Notes: generated by a model from the sequence alone, not told the origin. Positions 10,576-24,072 are shown, numbered from the stretch's first letter. The stretch: 64,000 bases of DNA from Nicotiana tabacum (GCF_000715075.1 NC_134095.1:50582806-50646805), one strand, 5' to 3'. Made by a program: numbers and translations.

Positions 10576-11815
10576 ACAACAAAAAAAATGAAAAAAAAAT
10601 CGAAAAAAAAGGAAAAGAAAAAAAAAGAAAAAAAAAGGAAAAGATGTTGTTAATAATGAGGACCGACTGAGTCCATTTTAACTTGTTGTTTTGAACCACA
10701 AAGAAAGAAGGTGGTTGGTTTGTGGTAAGCCGGACAATGACACCCAGAATATCGCGCAGAATCCTTTACTTGCACCTCATGATACACACTCTACGGGAAT
10801 CGGGCCTGATAACAGAAGCACTCGAATCCTATTGGGGACTTGTTGACGGAGGTTGATGATATTAAAGCTGATAATGGTCTTGACAGTATTGATGCGAAGC
10901 TCAGTGGCTAAGATGCCAATTTTGATAAAGTGGGAGGACGCTCCGTTCCTTGGTTAGCAAGAGAGAAGCTTGTGGTGGCTTATTTTGTTGTTATTTCTGT
11001 TGTCCGGATTATTCTTAGGGTTGTAATCCGAATATTGTCTTGTGTCAAACCTTCTTATTTTTCTATTTTGTCATAGCGGTTTGTTTAAGTTTTGTCCAGG
11101 CTATTTTGGGATATTATTTCGGTTGGTTTCGGTTGTTTTGTTATTCAAACCATTTCACCGGTAGTCTAATACAAAATCCGGTCTTTTATTATTTTCATTC
11201 ATCTTTTTGTTTGATCCTTTTATCATTTTGTTTAGCGCCGATTCTAGTAACATGACATGCGCACACAGTTTGGGCCTAGTCTTTAAAGTTAATCATAAAA
11301 CTCCGGAAAGGCAATCAGAACATTTAAAGGAAATAAGAACGGTTTGAGATTATTTGAAGCCCGAGTCATGTGGAACTGGGGCAAGTAAAACATAAAGAAA
11401 ATCATTAAATGCAAGATTCGCCAAATTGGCATGAGGGTCGTTCATAAGAGTGAGAGTGTCGCCCAACGGTGCTTTAGAAATGACAAATGAAAAAGCAAGT
11501 GTTTAACATAATTGTCAAGTCCAGCACCATCGGAAGAGGCTATAAATCTATGTTCAATTGTGTTGTTTGCACTTGACATGTTTTGAAGACTGGAATGACG
11601 AAGGCATTTTGTTCTGCTAACTAAACACTTTATCCTTCATTACCCCTTTTGAGCCTTATTTATTTTCTTTCATACCCCTCGTTCGGAATCAATAGCAACG
11701 ACTAGGAAATACGAGCCTGGAAGGTAAAGAAAAAAAATAAAAAAAAAACGAAAAAAAAGAAGAAGAGAAAAATGATAACAAAAAAAAAGTCAAATGAAAA
11801 CAAAGGAATTGGGAA

Positions 11816-11869
11816 CTACGATCGACCTGATTCCTCAAAGAGGATACGTAGGCGCCTCACGGCTCGGTC
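11816..11869 (+). other. Pseudoknot motif, copy C (internal 1)
   Basis: P1 is CTACG/CGTAG (11816-11820 with 11847-11851). P2 is TCCTC/GAGGA with loop AAA. P3 is GCC/GGC with loop TCAC. The pseudoknot pairs GACC (11824-11827) with GGTC (11866-11869). The TGAT and TA linkers are conserved. Confidence 0.75.
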
Positions 11870-13924
11870 ATGGTGTTAAAAATTTTTTTTTTTAAAAAAA
11901 ATATATAAATAAATAATCCCCAAGCAAGAAACTGGGGCAAGGGTTGCGTTTGTTGTAAACAAATATGATTCCGAAGGTTGAAATTTTAAAACCCCAAATT
12001 TATTTTGTTTTTGAGCCTTAAATACCCTTTCTTTCTAGCCTATCCAAAACCCACATTACAGTCCAAAGAAAGACCTTCTGATCAGTTTTCAAAAGATGCC
12101 AAGTCAGACAAATGAGAGTCTTACCGGCGAACATAATATTTTGTTCCACAGCAGAAAGAGTCATACCGGCAACACTCCTAATCCCCAGTAGGAAAGTGAT
12201 ACAAATGAGAAAGTCTTATCGGTGAAAATCTTTACGGACACCGTAAGACGATGAAAGCTGAGAGAAAAAACAAAATGAGAGAGACTTGATAGTGAAAACC
12301 CTTTGGGCACTACAAGTCGAATAAGATTGAGAATCAGATGGGGAATCGCCAAATGAAGATCTTGAAAGATGATTGACGGTAGAGGATAGGCCACATGTGC
12401 ATGTCATGACCATTAGAGTCGGTATCTGCATTTGATAGGTTTTTATTTATGGTTTCTTTTGTTAAAGAGTCATCTTTTTCCTTTGTCCTTTTATTCTGTT
12501 CCCTTTTATCTTTTTCCTTTCATAGAAAAATTCCCCAATAGAGTCTGTTTGGTCAGAACAAGTGTGAATTGACTTCAAAATATGCCATCAGCTTTCCAAT
12601 TATGCAAGATGAGATCTGACTAGTACATCCAAGTGGTATAGTCAGCAAGGAACAAGCGCGAGGCCAGTGTCAAAAAGATATCCCCAGCAAAAGGGAATTG
12701 ACAAAAGGATTGACGAGTCTCAAGAGGGATACCCTTGCCGAAATCAAAGGTTATAAACCTCAAGGCCAAGGCCCGTGGACGAACAAGGAGAGCAATGAGC
12801 ATGATTTGGGAAATTCATGCGAGACTAAAAGGTCGAAAAAATGCAAGTTTCCGAGCCATGCCACGAAAGAAGAGGGATATCCCCAGCAGAAAGGAATTAT
12901 CCCCAGCAAACAATATCATCCCCACCAAGTTTTGGAACGCAGAGCAAGGAAGGAAAAAGGGAAAACCATCCCAGTAGGAGTATCACAACCAACCACCACG
13001 TTTTAAACTAACAAATTTTGTTTGATTTGAAACAGGTAAAGGAAATGGCATTGATGCCAGAAATGCATGCCACAAGGGATATCATCAAACTAGGGCAGAA
13101 AATTTTCCTTCCATTTAGAAAATTTTCTGGAAGTCAGGTACCCATTCGAGGAAAAATAAAAATAACACCAGTCTCAAGGGAAGTGGTCTTTGAACCAGTG
13201 TTGCCCCCAACATAATAAGTTTCAATGGAGGAAGTTGTTCCCCAGCAGACAGAACAAAGGGATGACACTTGTGCTCAGAAAAGCAAAAGGCCAGTATCAT
13301 TCCCAACAGCCTTCCAAAGAGTGAAGCACTAGTTCTGAAGGAATCAGAATCCTCCAGCAGTGTTATCCTCGACAGCGTTATCCCCAGCTGATAACATTCC
13401 ATCCCCCAACAGGTAAGTAAATAATTCCCCAACACTGTTATCCCCAACAGTTTCGAGGAGTCCAACACAAGTTTGGTGAAAATCGGTGTCCTCAGCGGTT
13501 CCTTTCGGGGAAAGGCAAAACGAGTCTTAAGGGAGGTAGTCTTCGAAGGAAGAAGCTAGCAAGAAAAAAAAGAGAAGAAAAAAAAAGAAAAGAAAAATAA
13601 GGGAAGTAGTTTGCAGAGGAATGAAGCATCCTACTTAAAAGGAGGTAATTTTGGAAGGAGTAAGATAACATATTTACTCAGCAGAGTTATCCTCAGCAGT
13701 GTTAGCCCCAGCAGGGTTACTCAGCAGTTCGCAGTGTTATCCCCAGCTGATCATCGAGATGTAGAAGCATCTTCGACAGAGTTTCGACCAAGTTTCAAGA
13801 GGGTCGGACAACCCAGAGTGGGTAAAGAAGAAAAGGAAAATTCATCCCCAGCAAAATAATCCCCAGCAGTTTCGAGGGAAGACAACACAGGTAAGTAAAT
13901 AATTCAGGAATAAGGAAATGGTTT

Positions 13925-14470
13925 ACCCATAGGAGAGGCATTTCCTCCTAAGTTTGTTTTACCCATAGGAGACGCATTTCCTCCTAAGTTTGTTTTTACC
14001 CATAGGAGAGGCATTTCCTCCTAAGTTTAGTTTCACCCATAGGAGAGGCATTTCCTCCTAAGTTTAGTTTTACCCCATAGGAGAGGCATTTCCTCCTAAG
14101 TTTATTTTTTTACCCATAGGAAATGCATTTCCTCCTAAAGTTTAGTTTTACCCCTAGGATACGCACTTCCTAAGATTATTTTTACCCATAGGAGAGGCAT
14201 TTCCTCCTAAGTTTGTTTTTACCCATAGGAGATGCATTTCCTCCTAAGTTTAGTTTTACCCATAGGAGAGGCATTTCCTCCTAAGTTTATTTTTACCCAT
14301 AGGAGAGGCATTTCCTCTTAAGTTTAGTTTTACTCATAGGAGAGGCATTTCCTCCTAAGTTTGTTTTACCCATAGGAGAGACATATCCTCCTAAGTTTAG
14401 TTTTACCCATAGGAAAGGCATTTCCTCCTAAGTTTAGTTTTACCCATAGGAAAGGCATTTCCTCCTAAAG
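13925..14470 (+). repeat. Minisatellite A, unit 1 (15 copies)
   Basis: Same 15-copy array and same order of variants as 1201-1748, with a few substitutions such as AGAGACATATCC in copy 13. Confidence 0.92.
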
Positions 14471-14591
14471 TTTGAAATCAGGAGCCCGCCTGAAGAGAAG
14501 AGTGGCGTTTTTATTTTTCAAAGTTGTTGTTGAAGTTAGGCGCCCACCTGGATAACAAGGGAATACATTTCTGTTTTCATTTCATGTTCTA

Positions 14592-15466
14592 GGTTGCCCA
14601 CCAGTATAATGCGGGAATACATTTTGTCTTTTCATTTCATGTTCTAGGTCGCCCACCAGTATAATGCGGGAATACATTTCTGTTCTAGGTCGCCCACCAG
14701 TATAATGCGGGAATACATTTCATGTTCTAGGTCGCCCACCAGTATAATGCGGGAATACATTTCTGTCTTTTCATTTCTGTTCTAGGTCGCCCACCAGTAT
14801 AATGCGGGAATACATTTCATGTTCTAGGTCGCCCACCAGTATAATGCGGGAATACATTTCAGTTCTAGGTCGCCCACCAGTAAAATGCGGGAATACTTTT
14901 AAGTTCTAGGTCGCCCACCAGTAAAATGCGAGAATACATTTAAGTTCTAGGTCGCCCACCAGTAAAATGCGGGAATACATTTAAGTTCTAGGTCGCCCAC
15001 CAGTAAAATGCGGGAATACATTTAAGTTCTAGGTCGCCCACCAGTAAAATGCGGGAATACATTTAAGTTCTAGGTCGCCCACCAGTAAAATGCGGGAATA
15101 TATTTAAGTTCTAGGTCGCCCACCAGTAAAATGCGGGAATACATTTAAGTTCTAGGTCGCCCACCAGTAAAATGCGGGAATATATTTAAGTTCTAGGTCG
15201 CCCACCAGTATAATGCGGGAATACTTTTAAGTTCTAGGTCGCCCACCAGTAAAATGCGGGAATATATTTAAGTTCTAGGTCGCCCACCAGTATAATGCGG
15301 GAATACTTTTAAGTTCTAGGTCGCCCACCAGTAAAATGCGGGAATACATTTCAGTTTTCCATTTCCAGGTCGCCCACCAGTATAATGCAGGCATACATTT
15401 CACTTTTCCATTTCCAGGTCGCCCACCAGTATAATGCGGGCATACATTTCATTTTTCCATTTCCAG
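14592..15466 (+). repeat. Minisatellite B, unit 1 (20 copies)
   Basis: Same array expanded to 20 copies. The extra four are all inner TAAAATG-type copies; the flanking diagnostic copies are unchanged. The length excess over unit 0 (164 bp) equals four 41-bp units. Confidence 0.92.
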
Positions 15467-16022
15467 GCACCCACCTGTATAACGAGAGGAATACTTTTCA
15501 GTCTTATACTGCACATTTTGAAGTCAGTAACCCCACCGGAAGGCAGAAGGTTACAACAAGAATCCCCAGCAGGTAAAAATAAAAATCCCAACACCGGAAG
15601 GCAGAAGGTGGCAACAAGAAGTCTCAGAGCAAATTCAAGTGCATGAGTCAAAAGAAAGAAAAGACGCATCTTGATGAATCTGATGAAGATAATCGTGTCC
15701 CAAGAGGAACAACCAAAAAGCTTAATGAAGAAAGCCATGTCCCCAGCGGACCGAACAAAATGACGAAAACTGGTATTAAAAAAAAAAAAAACCAAGGGCC
15801 AGAAGTCTTGGTAAAAAGGCACCAGAGGAAACACAAACCGACAAAAGGCAAGGCAACCGGAGCAAGGGAGAAAACAGATAAGATTCTGTAATTTCTAGCT
15901 TAGTCTAGCTTCTTATTTTTTTATGCATGGTGTAATAAGGAGGTCAGCAAACAGTAAAAGTAGCATGCAACAACAGTAACATTGCAGTCCCATGGTAGTC
16001 CCAGCTACCAAGACTTCCCGAA

Positions 16023-16087
16023 CTACATTGACCTGATTCCTGTTTAGCCCAGGATATGTAGGAAACCTTTGAAGCAAAGGTTCGGTC
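16023..16087 (+). other. Pseudoknot motif, copy D (internal 1)
   Basis: Same sequence and fold as 3130-3194. It ends about 95 nt before the polypurine tract, so it lies near the 3' end of the internal region and just upstream of the 3' LTR. Confidence 0.75.
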
Positions 16088-16180
16088 AAATCTTTTTCAA
16101 AAAATGCTTCACACGGAGTACTCGGATGGGTAAAAATCGCTCGCTTTATCTTTGCACGAAAACCCTTCGTGTCTTCGGGC

Positions 16181-16189
16181 AAAGAGGGG
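16181..16189 (+). other. Polypurine tract before LTR2
   Basis: AAAGAGGGG, four bases upstream of LTR2, identical to the tract before LTR1. Confidence 0.7.
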
Positions 16190-16193
16190 CAGC

Positions 16194-19100
16194 TGTAAGC
16201 ACGTGATTTTTGCCCAATATGAGAATTACTCCCAAAAAAAAATGATTTTTCTTTGATGTGCAATTTTGTGATATTTTGTGATATTTTGAATAATTATTTG
16301 TATTTGTCTGTGCATGTTTATTTGCTAAATTAATAAAAAATACAAAAATATGTCGCATTTTGCATGTTGGATTTAATTCTACAATTGATAATAATTAAAT
16401 TTGTTTTACAAAAATATAAAAATTACAAAAATAGGCATCGTGTGCATTTTTAGCATTTAATGTCCAAATATACAATTTTATGCTTAATTAATACTTAATT
16501 GTGCGTTAATTGTTATTGGGAGTTAATTTGCGCTTTTATAACTTAATTTAGTTCTTAATAATAGTTTAAGTATTTTTATAATTTAGTTTTAGAAAAATAA
16601 AAGAAGAAAAGAGAGCGAAAATATAAATAAAGTCGGAATTGGGCCTTTTCTTCAATTTCAAGCCACAGGCCCAAAAAATGGCCCAATCTTCCCTACGACC
16701 CAGTCCATTTCGAACTGGGTCAACCCGGTCCATAACCCAACACCCTATTATCTTGCATTTCAAAAAATAAAACAAAGAAAAACAAAAAAAAAATAGTAAG
16801 AAAACCCTAAAAATGCCTAAGCATCCCCCCCCCATTTCTCCTTCTTCTTCCTCAAAACTCCAAAGCACAACCATGGCTGCCCTCACCAACATCGACCACC
16901 CTCCACCACGAACACCCCCTCACGTCGTCACACTCACGTCCAAACAACCCCGTCGCGGCCAGCTGCTCCTGTTCTGCGAGCTTCATTTTCTTCGTGCTGC
17001 TGCCATGGTTGTCGCTGCTATTGCTTCAACTTTCTTCTACTGCTGCTCGCGTTTCATGGCTGCTGTCGCGACTGCGTCTTCTCTTCGTCGCCGCGGCTAT
17101 CGCCGCTAATTCCTCCGTCGAGCTGCTGTTGTTTCTGCCTTCATCAAGGCTCGTTGATGCTGTTTCTCCTCCTTCTACTAAGCAGCTGCTCCCAGCCCAC
17201 ACGACCCTATGTGCACGTCGAACAGTTGAAAACAAACCACGCTGCTGCATCGACTATTGCTTCACTTCGGCGTCAACTCCAGTCGAGTTCGCGTACATGG
17301 ATGAGTTTTGGTCGATGTCGTCGATCACTGTTCGAGTTCGTTGTTGGTTGGTCGTTTGTTCGTCGTTTCAATCCGGTTGGTAGATTTTGAGTTTTATTTT
17401 TTGCCCGTAATTTGTTTGATATTTTTCGGATCCAAAATCGATAAATGATTCAATTCTTGTTTTGTTTGTTCATCATTGAAATAATTTTTTTTTAGTTTGT
17501 TTATATGTTTGGTTGGTTTAATTTTCAGATTCAAATCAAAATTTAATTAATTGATTTTCAGTTTATTTCATGTTAATTTAATTTTTGCAAAAAAAAAGGA
17601 ATTGTTAGTTTAGGTTTAATATTGTTAGATTTAGTTTAAATCGCTTGAATCCGTTGTTTGTTTAATATAGATTTCATTCATGATCATGTATCTTTGTTAT
17701 ATTTTTTTTGTTGGATTTAATTAAGAAAGATTAATTGATTATTTGAAGATTAATGATTTGAATATGTTTATTTGTTTTGTTTAAGTTCAATTCGAAATTT
17801 GAATAAAATTTGTTATTGTGGTTGAATCTTTTCATTCATGTTCATACTTTGTTTGATTGATCTTGAATCCGAAATTTGTATAGTTTGATTTTCTTATTTC
17901 TTGTTTATCATTTGTGATTATTTCTTGAATTGGTCTCATAATCTTGTTTAAAGTTTAATATAAGAATTGTTTGTTGTAATGTTGTTAGAGTTGATTTTAA
18001 GTTCAATATTATTGAATTTAAGAATCTAAATATACTTGTTTGATTGTTGTTGTTTAAATCCGAAAAATAGGTTTGTTGTTGCTAAAAATATTGTTCAATC
18101 AAATTTTAGTTGTTCTTGGTTGTTCAATTTGTGTTCATGTGATTTGTTGTTGAAATGTTGTTAAAATCATGTTCATGTGATATTGTTGTTATGATGTTCA
18201 TCCGTGTTCATATTATTGTTTGAACATTGTTAGAAATTGATCATATTGTCTATATTTTGGTTAAGTTTGATTAATTGATGTGTTATAGCTGATGGGTAGT
18301 TTGGTAAATTCGTAGTACGTTCAGGGGTAGTTTGGTAATTTCAGTAAGGTCGGAGGGGGTAGTTTAGGAATTGTACATTTTGTAATTATTTATTTGAAAG
18401 CATGGGGGACAAAATGAAATGGGGTGGGTTGTGATATGATTATTTAATATAAAGGGGGGACAAGATTTAAATTAAAGGGGAATCTTGCATTATTTTAAAT
18501 AAAGCATGGGGGACAAAATATAATGGGGTGGTGTGATATATTTATTTAATGTAATGGGGATGAGTGAGAATATAATGGGTTTGGTAGAGAAAGGGATTGA
18601 TTTTAATTGATTAAAGGGTGGAGATTATATATAGAGAGGTCTGAAAAATCAGAAAAGGGGAAGAAATACAGATAGAAAAAAAAGAGAGATTGAAAAAAGC
18701 TGAACATTTATTCCGAAAAAAAAACATTGAAACTCTCAAGAAAAGAAAAACATACAAAGAAAAAAAAAAGTTGAAAATTAGAAGAGAAAGTAGGACACAC
18801 CTGATAAATATTCTGGTATACAGGTGTAGAAATTAAGGGTTGAAGATTAACTAGCCTTTCAAAAATCTGAAAATTTCCCTTGGTTTCTGTCCATTATTTT
18901 CGGCATTCCTGGATTTTATTTTGAATTTTTCAAAGCTGTCACTGGGATTTTCGTTGACTGGTTATTGCTGGTTATTGTTGCTGTTGCTGTGTTACGTATT
19001 ACGTTGCTGACTTTCTTCTTCTTATATTGACAATATCAGGTACACAACTGTAATTTTGGCATTTTGTAAGCTGAAATGAAGAATGGAGTGTTAAATTTTT

Positions 19101-20748
19101 AATTTAGTTTAATTTAATTTTTTGTATTGTATTTAGGTTATTCATGTATTATTATTCTGTAAATCACTGTCATCGGCATAACTAGGCATATTATAGCGAC
19201 ATATTAAATAACGCCTTTACCAGATTATTAGGAAATATATTTAAGCCTGATTATTAATTAAAACTGTTTAAATAAAAATTATAGAAGAAATAACGTAAAA
19301 ATGGCGTTATTGAATCAGTTTGGCAAAAATTAACTAAGTTCCTTATTCATAAGGTTTTTCGTCAACGATAAGTTAATCCGAATCATGTAGTCAATTTCAG
19401 TTATAACATGAATTAGTTTGCGAACAAGTATTAGGACATGATGAATTAAAACAAAGTTAGTTAATGTTAAATTGTTTAAATTTTTAGAAATATGATTTAG
19501 TACTCAAGTTTTTATTTTTATTTCTTTCAATTTTCAGTATTTGTAAATAATTAGTTTCAATAAGCTTAAGTCTTACTAACAATTTGAATTTTAATCCAAC
19601 TATGGGATAATTAGTTTTTTTTTATTTTTATTTTTTTACTTTTCGATAATTCCATGTTGTATTTATGATTATAATTTTATTACTTTCTGTTAATATTTGT
19701 TTTTCTCTTCTATTTAATATGTCATTTTCAAGAATGTAGATATTGATTTTATATTTATAAAAAACTTAGTAATAATAAAAAGGTAGTCATTAAAGGATAT
19801 TCTTAAAGGATTTCACTAAAAATAAATAGATAGTCTTACTAACAATATGAATTTTAATCCAACTATGGGATAATTAGTTTTTTTTTTTTTTTTTACTTTT
19901 CGATAATTCCATGTTGTATTTATGATTATAATTTTATTACTTTCTGTTAATATTTGTTTTTCTCTTCTATTTAATATGTCATTTTCAAGAATGTAGATAT
20001 TGATTTTATATTTATAAAAAACTTAGTAATAATAAAAAGGTAGTCATTAAAGGATATTCTTAAAGGATTTCGCTAAAAATAAATAGATGTAAATAATACA
20101 AATTTACAGGATTCTCCAATCTCATTTATTTATTTAATTATTTAAAAAAAATTACTTAGAATTTGGGATGGATTGTTTAGTGAATTTCACTTCCTTCCCC
20201 AAAGATAATGACGCGCTAGACTCTTTAGGCGCGATTTAATTAATTTTACCTTCTTAAACTCGGATGCGCATTTCATGCGACCCAAATCTAAATCCTAAAA
20301 CATCAAATAAAATATGTTTCGTATTGTGGGTGCATTTCATGTGACACAATCCAAAGATATGTTTTAAGCGATGTTCACATTCCTAAAAAATAATAATTAT
20401 AATAATAAAGCGGTAAAAGATAAAATTTGCACATGGTTCATAATTGTATTAAAAATCAGATAAATAAGCCGAATATAACAGTTGAGCGACCGTGCTAGAA
20501 CCACGGAACTCGGGAATGCCTAACACCTTCTCCCGGGTTAACAGAATTCCTTATCCGGATTTCTGGTACGCAGACTGTAATATAGAGTCATTCTTTTCCT
20601 CGATTCGGGATTAAAATTGGTGACTTGGGACACCCTAAATCTCCCAAGTGGCGACTCTGAAATAATTAAACCAATCCCGTTTCGACTGTCCTTTAATTGG
20701 AAAAAACTCCATACGCACCTCGCGGTGCCGGAAAAAGGAGGTGTGACA
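16194..20748 (+). repeat. LTR2 (4555 bp) of the giant element
   Basis: Same ends as LTR1. It lacks the LTR1 segment at about 4042-4283: CACTCAC is joined directly to GTCCAAACAACC. TATA box at 18626-18633, poly-C run of nine. It serves both as 3' LTR of internal 1 and 5' LTR of internal 2, as expected after LTR-LTR recombination. Confidence 0.93.
19569..20087 (+). repeat. 263-bp tandem duplication within LTR2
   Basis: Same duplication as in LTR1, with copies starting at 19569 and 19832. The poly-T run in the second copy is longer here than in LTR1. Confidence 0.85.
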
Positions 20749-20752
20749 GCTC

Positions 20753-20770
20753 TGGCGACTCTGCTGGGGA
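20753..20770 (+). other. Primer-binding-site-like sequence after LTR2
   Basis: Identical to the site after LTR1, with the same four-base spacer. No such site follows LTR3, where flanking DNA begins, so LTR3 is the array's terminal 3' LTR. Confidence 0.7.
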
Positions 20771-21697
20771 CTTTTGTCAACCCAGAACCACTGGTTCAGG
20801 GTTAGAAATTCGAGCTTAGATAAATTGTTATATTTGGTTTTATCTGATTTTTACATGTTTGAGCCTAATGTGCTAAATGTTACTTTTACTGCTTTGATAT
20901 TATTTGAACTGTACATATAAATTGTGACGAACCCTTCTCTTCTTACCTCCGGGGAGAAGCTCGCTGGTCGAGACTCCCTATTCTGTTAGTGTCAATACCT
21001 GAAATAAGAAAGAGGTCGGACAAGTTACAAAGTCGGACGATCCCGCGGGTCCCCGGTACGTAGCCCCCTCCTCGACTCGAGTTGTCCACTCGGGTACACA
21101 GTCTAGAACAAATACCCAGGTTATGAACTTAGAATAACTCAGCTTCATGCCGGATCCCTAGTAGGAACGTTTGTTTGCATCACGTGCATCTGACTTTGGA
21201 GGCTCAACACGGGTGTTGAGTCTGTCTAGGACAGGTGTACCAAAAAAATAAAAATGATCATCCTGATGCATCTTACTTGCTGCTACTTGCGCATTTATTT
21301 GATTCGGACTTGTGTGTAGACCGATTTTTGAATATCAGGAATATTGTGAAATTGAAAAAAAAGAAAAAAAAAGAAAGAAATAGCTGTTAGGGAATTGATT
21401 GTTTATTTCTGGAAAAAAAAACCAATGCCCAAATACTGTCAAAAACTCTGCCGAAATTTTGAGAAAATGAGAAAAAAAAATGTCTTATTAGTTTGTTTTA
21501 TTAAAAGCAAAGGAAAAATAGAAAAAAAAGTCGTTGTTCTGTCTTGTTTTTTTTGTAAAAAAAATAATAAAAAAAAAATAGTTTGTCTTGCCAAGAAAAT
21601 TCAAAGTAAAATTCCAAAAGATATGTCTTGCAAAATATATATATATAAATCTTTATTTTCCATTATTGATTTCTTTAAAAAGTCTTTTAATTGTTTC

Positions 21698-21728
<31 letters not shown>

Positions 21729-22122
21729 AAAATAAAAATAAAAATATTTTCTTTGAAAAAAAAAATCGAAAATATTTTGATTCTTCTTTCAAAATTGAAA
21801 AGAAAATTCAAAATTCAAAAAAATATTTTTTAGAAGCATTTCTTTTATTAAAGGTAAAATTCCAAAAATATTTTCTTTCTTCTTTAGAATAAGAGAAAAC
21901 AAATGAAAATTCAGACAAAAAATATTTTCCTTTTACTTTTGAAATTCTCAAAGTTCAAATCAAAAGAAAAGGAATTCTTAGAAGTCTTTCTTTCAAAAAG
22001 AAAATCAATCAAAAATCCAAAAAAAAAAATATACTTCCTTTCTTCTTTTAAAGCAGTTCTTTCACAAATTCAAAAAAAAAAATTTAAAATTAGTTTATTT
22101 ACTTTATTCATGGCAGCCCGAA

Positions 22123-22184
22123 CTACGCGGGTTTGATTCTCACCGGATGTGAGATACGTAGGCAACCCTCATCGGGTCCAACCC
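22123..22184 (+). other. Pseudoknot motif, copy A (internal 2)
   Basis: Same fold and paired bases as 9457-9518. The sequence just upstream has changed (TCATGGCAG for TCACGACCTGC), while the folded core is unchanged. Confidence 0.75.
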
Positions 22185-22329
22185 CCTTTTTTGCTAAAAT
22201 AGCCAAAAACCAATAAATAAATAAAAAACGTGTCAAAATTTTAATTTTTGTCATAAATAAGTCATGCGGTGTCCAACCTCTCCTTTTGCTAAAAAAATAG
22301 CCCAAAAAAAAATGTCAAATTTTAATTTT

Positions 22330-22731
22330 GTCATAAAGAAGTCGGGTGACGCTGTTTTATCAAGACATAGCCGAATGTTCCCGAAAGGGACGCCGGAAGG
22401 CTGACTTTGCATAAACAGCCACCTTTGGGTTATTTTTTAAAAATTTGGTCCGGTTGACCCACACAGCCTTAAAAATCTTCGTCCCCGAGGCGTTGAAAGG
22501 CCGTGTTTGCAATATTGAGTTTTCTAATTTGAAAAATGATAAAAAGAGTCATAAAGAAGTCGGGTGACGCTATTTTATCAAGACATAGCCGAATGTTCCC
22601 TAAAGGGACGCCGGAAGGCTGACTTTGCATAAACAGCCACCTTTTGGGTCATGTTTAGGATTTTTGGTCTAGTTGACCCACACAGCCTTAAAAATCTTCG
22701 TCCCCGAGGCGCTGAAGGGCCGTGTTTGCAA
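22330..22731 (+). repeat. 218-bp tandem duplication, internal 2
   Basis: Equivalent of 9663-10064, with copies starting at 22330 and 22548 and the same period. Confidence 0.85.
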
Positions 22732-23181
22732 CACCACGATTTCATTGTAATTTGAAAAGAAAAAAAAACAAAGAGTCAGCGGTCAGGTGAATACCGTTTG
22801 GATTTTTGGTCAAAATAAGTCGAGCCAGCTTCGACCGCGTCTTAAACCGTTCTTGCCGAAATAGCCTTAGAGTATCTTTCAGTTGTCGAAAGGCTATTTT
22901 CGTAAAAGAATGAACAAGTTTGTAAAGTGTCATAAAATAATCCTCTCCGGCCTCAAAATTTGGAAGGGCCACATTTGCAAAAATAACCGTTCGGTTGCAT
23001 TTGTCAAACGGAGAAAGGAAGCTGGCCGTTTGTTTTTGGAGTTTGTAAATCTTTTAATTAGAATATGTGGGTTGTTTGATTTTCGAGTTTGTAGGTCATC
23101 TTCAAACCTTTGAAACCCAGTTTATTTTAATATGAAAATTGAAAAAAATGATTAGTATTGTTTATCTTTTATTGGTCTGAA

Positions 23182-23242
23182 CTACGCAAGGTCTGATTCA
23201 TGCGGGGTCATAATACGTAGGCAATCTCCATAGGATTCGGCC
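23182..23242 (+). other. Pseudoknot motif, copy B (internal 2)
   Basis: Same as 10515-10575 except that the 3' strand of P3 reads GGATT instead of AGATT. This turns a U-A pair into a U-G pair, so P3 stays paired. Confidence 0.7.
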
Positions 23243-24072
23243 ACAACAAAAAAAATGAAAAAAAAATCGAAAAAAAAGGAAAAGAAAAAAAAAAGAAAAA
23301 AAAAGGAAAAGATGTTGTTAATAATGAGGACCGACTGAGTCCATTTTAACTTGTTGTTTTGAACCACAAAGAAAGAAGGTGGTTGGTTTGTGGTAAGCCG
23401 GACAATGACACCCAGAATATCGATAACAAAAAATCCGGTCTTTTATTATTTCCATTCATCTTTTTGTTTGATCCTTTTATCATTTTGTTTAGCGCCGATT
23501 CTAGTAACATGACATGCGCACACAGTTTGGGCCTAGTCTTTAAAGTTAATCATAAAACTCCGGAAAGGCAATCAGAACATTTAAAGGAAATAAGAACGGT
23601 TTGAGATTATTTGAAGCCCGAGTCATGTGGAACTGGGGCAAGTAAAACATAAAGAAAATCATTAAATGCAAGATTTGCCAAATTGGCATGAGGGTCGTTC
23701 ATAAGAGTGAGAGTGTCGCCCAACGGTGCTTTAGAAATGACAAATGAAAAAGCAAGTGTTTAACATAATTGTCAAGTCCAGCACCATCGGAAGAGGCTAT
23801 AAATCTATGTTCAATTGTGTTGTTTGCACTTGACATGTTTTGAAGACTGGAATGACGAAGGCATTTTGTTCTGCTAACTAAACACTTTATCCTTCATTAC
23901 CCCTTTTGAGCCTTATTTATTTTCTTTCATACCCCTCGTTCGGAATCAATAGCAACGACTAGGAAATACGAGCCTGGAAGGTAAAGAAAAAAAATAAAAA
24001 AAAAACGAAAAAAAAGAAGAAGAGAAAAATGATAACAAAAAAAAAGTCAAATGAAAACAAAGGAATTGGGAA

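Larger units (their letters stand above)
8087..16193 (+). mobile_element. Internal region 1 (8107 bp, no recognisable coding capacity)
   Basis: It lies between LTR1 and LTR2. In order: PBS-like site, a leader with strong hairpins (8541-8572), an A/T-biased stretch (about 8690-9430), pseudoknot copy A, a 218-bp tandem duplication, a long hairpin (10191-10234), copy B, a segment missing from internal region 2 (about 10755-11170), copy C, the CCCCAGCAG-rich stretch, minisatellites A and B, copy D and the polypurine tract. Open frames are short and of biased composition, mostly Lys/Ile/Phe-rich from poly-A and poly-T, and no retroelement domain can be read in them. Confidence 0.9.
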
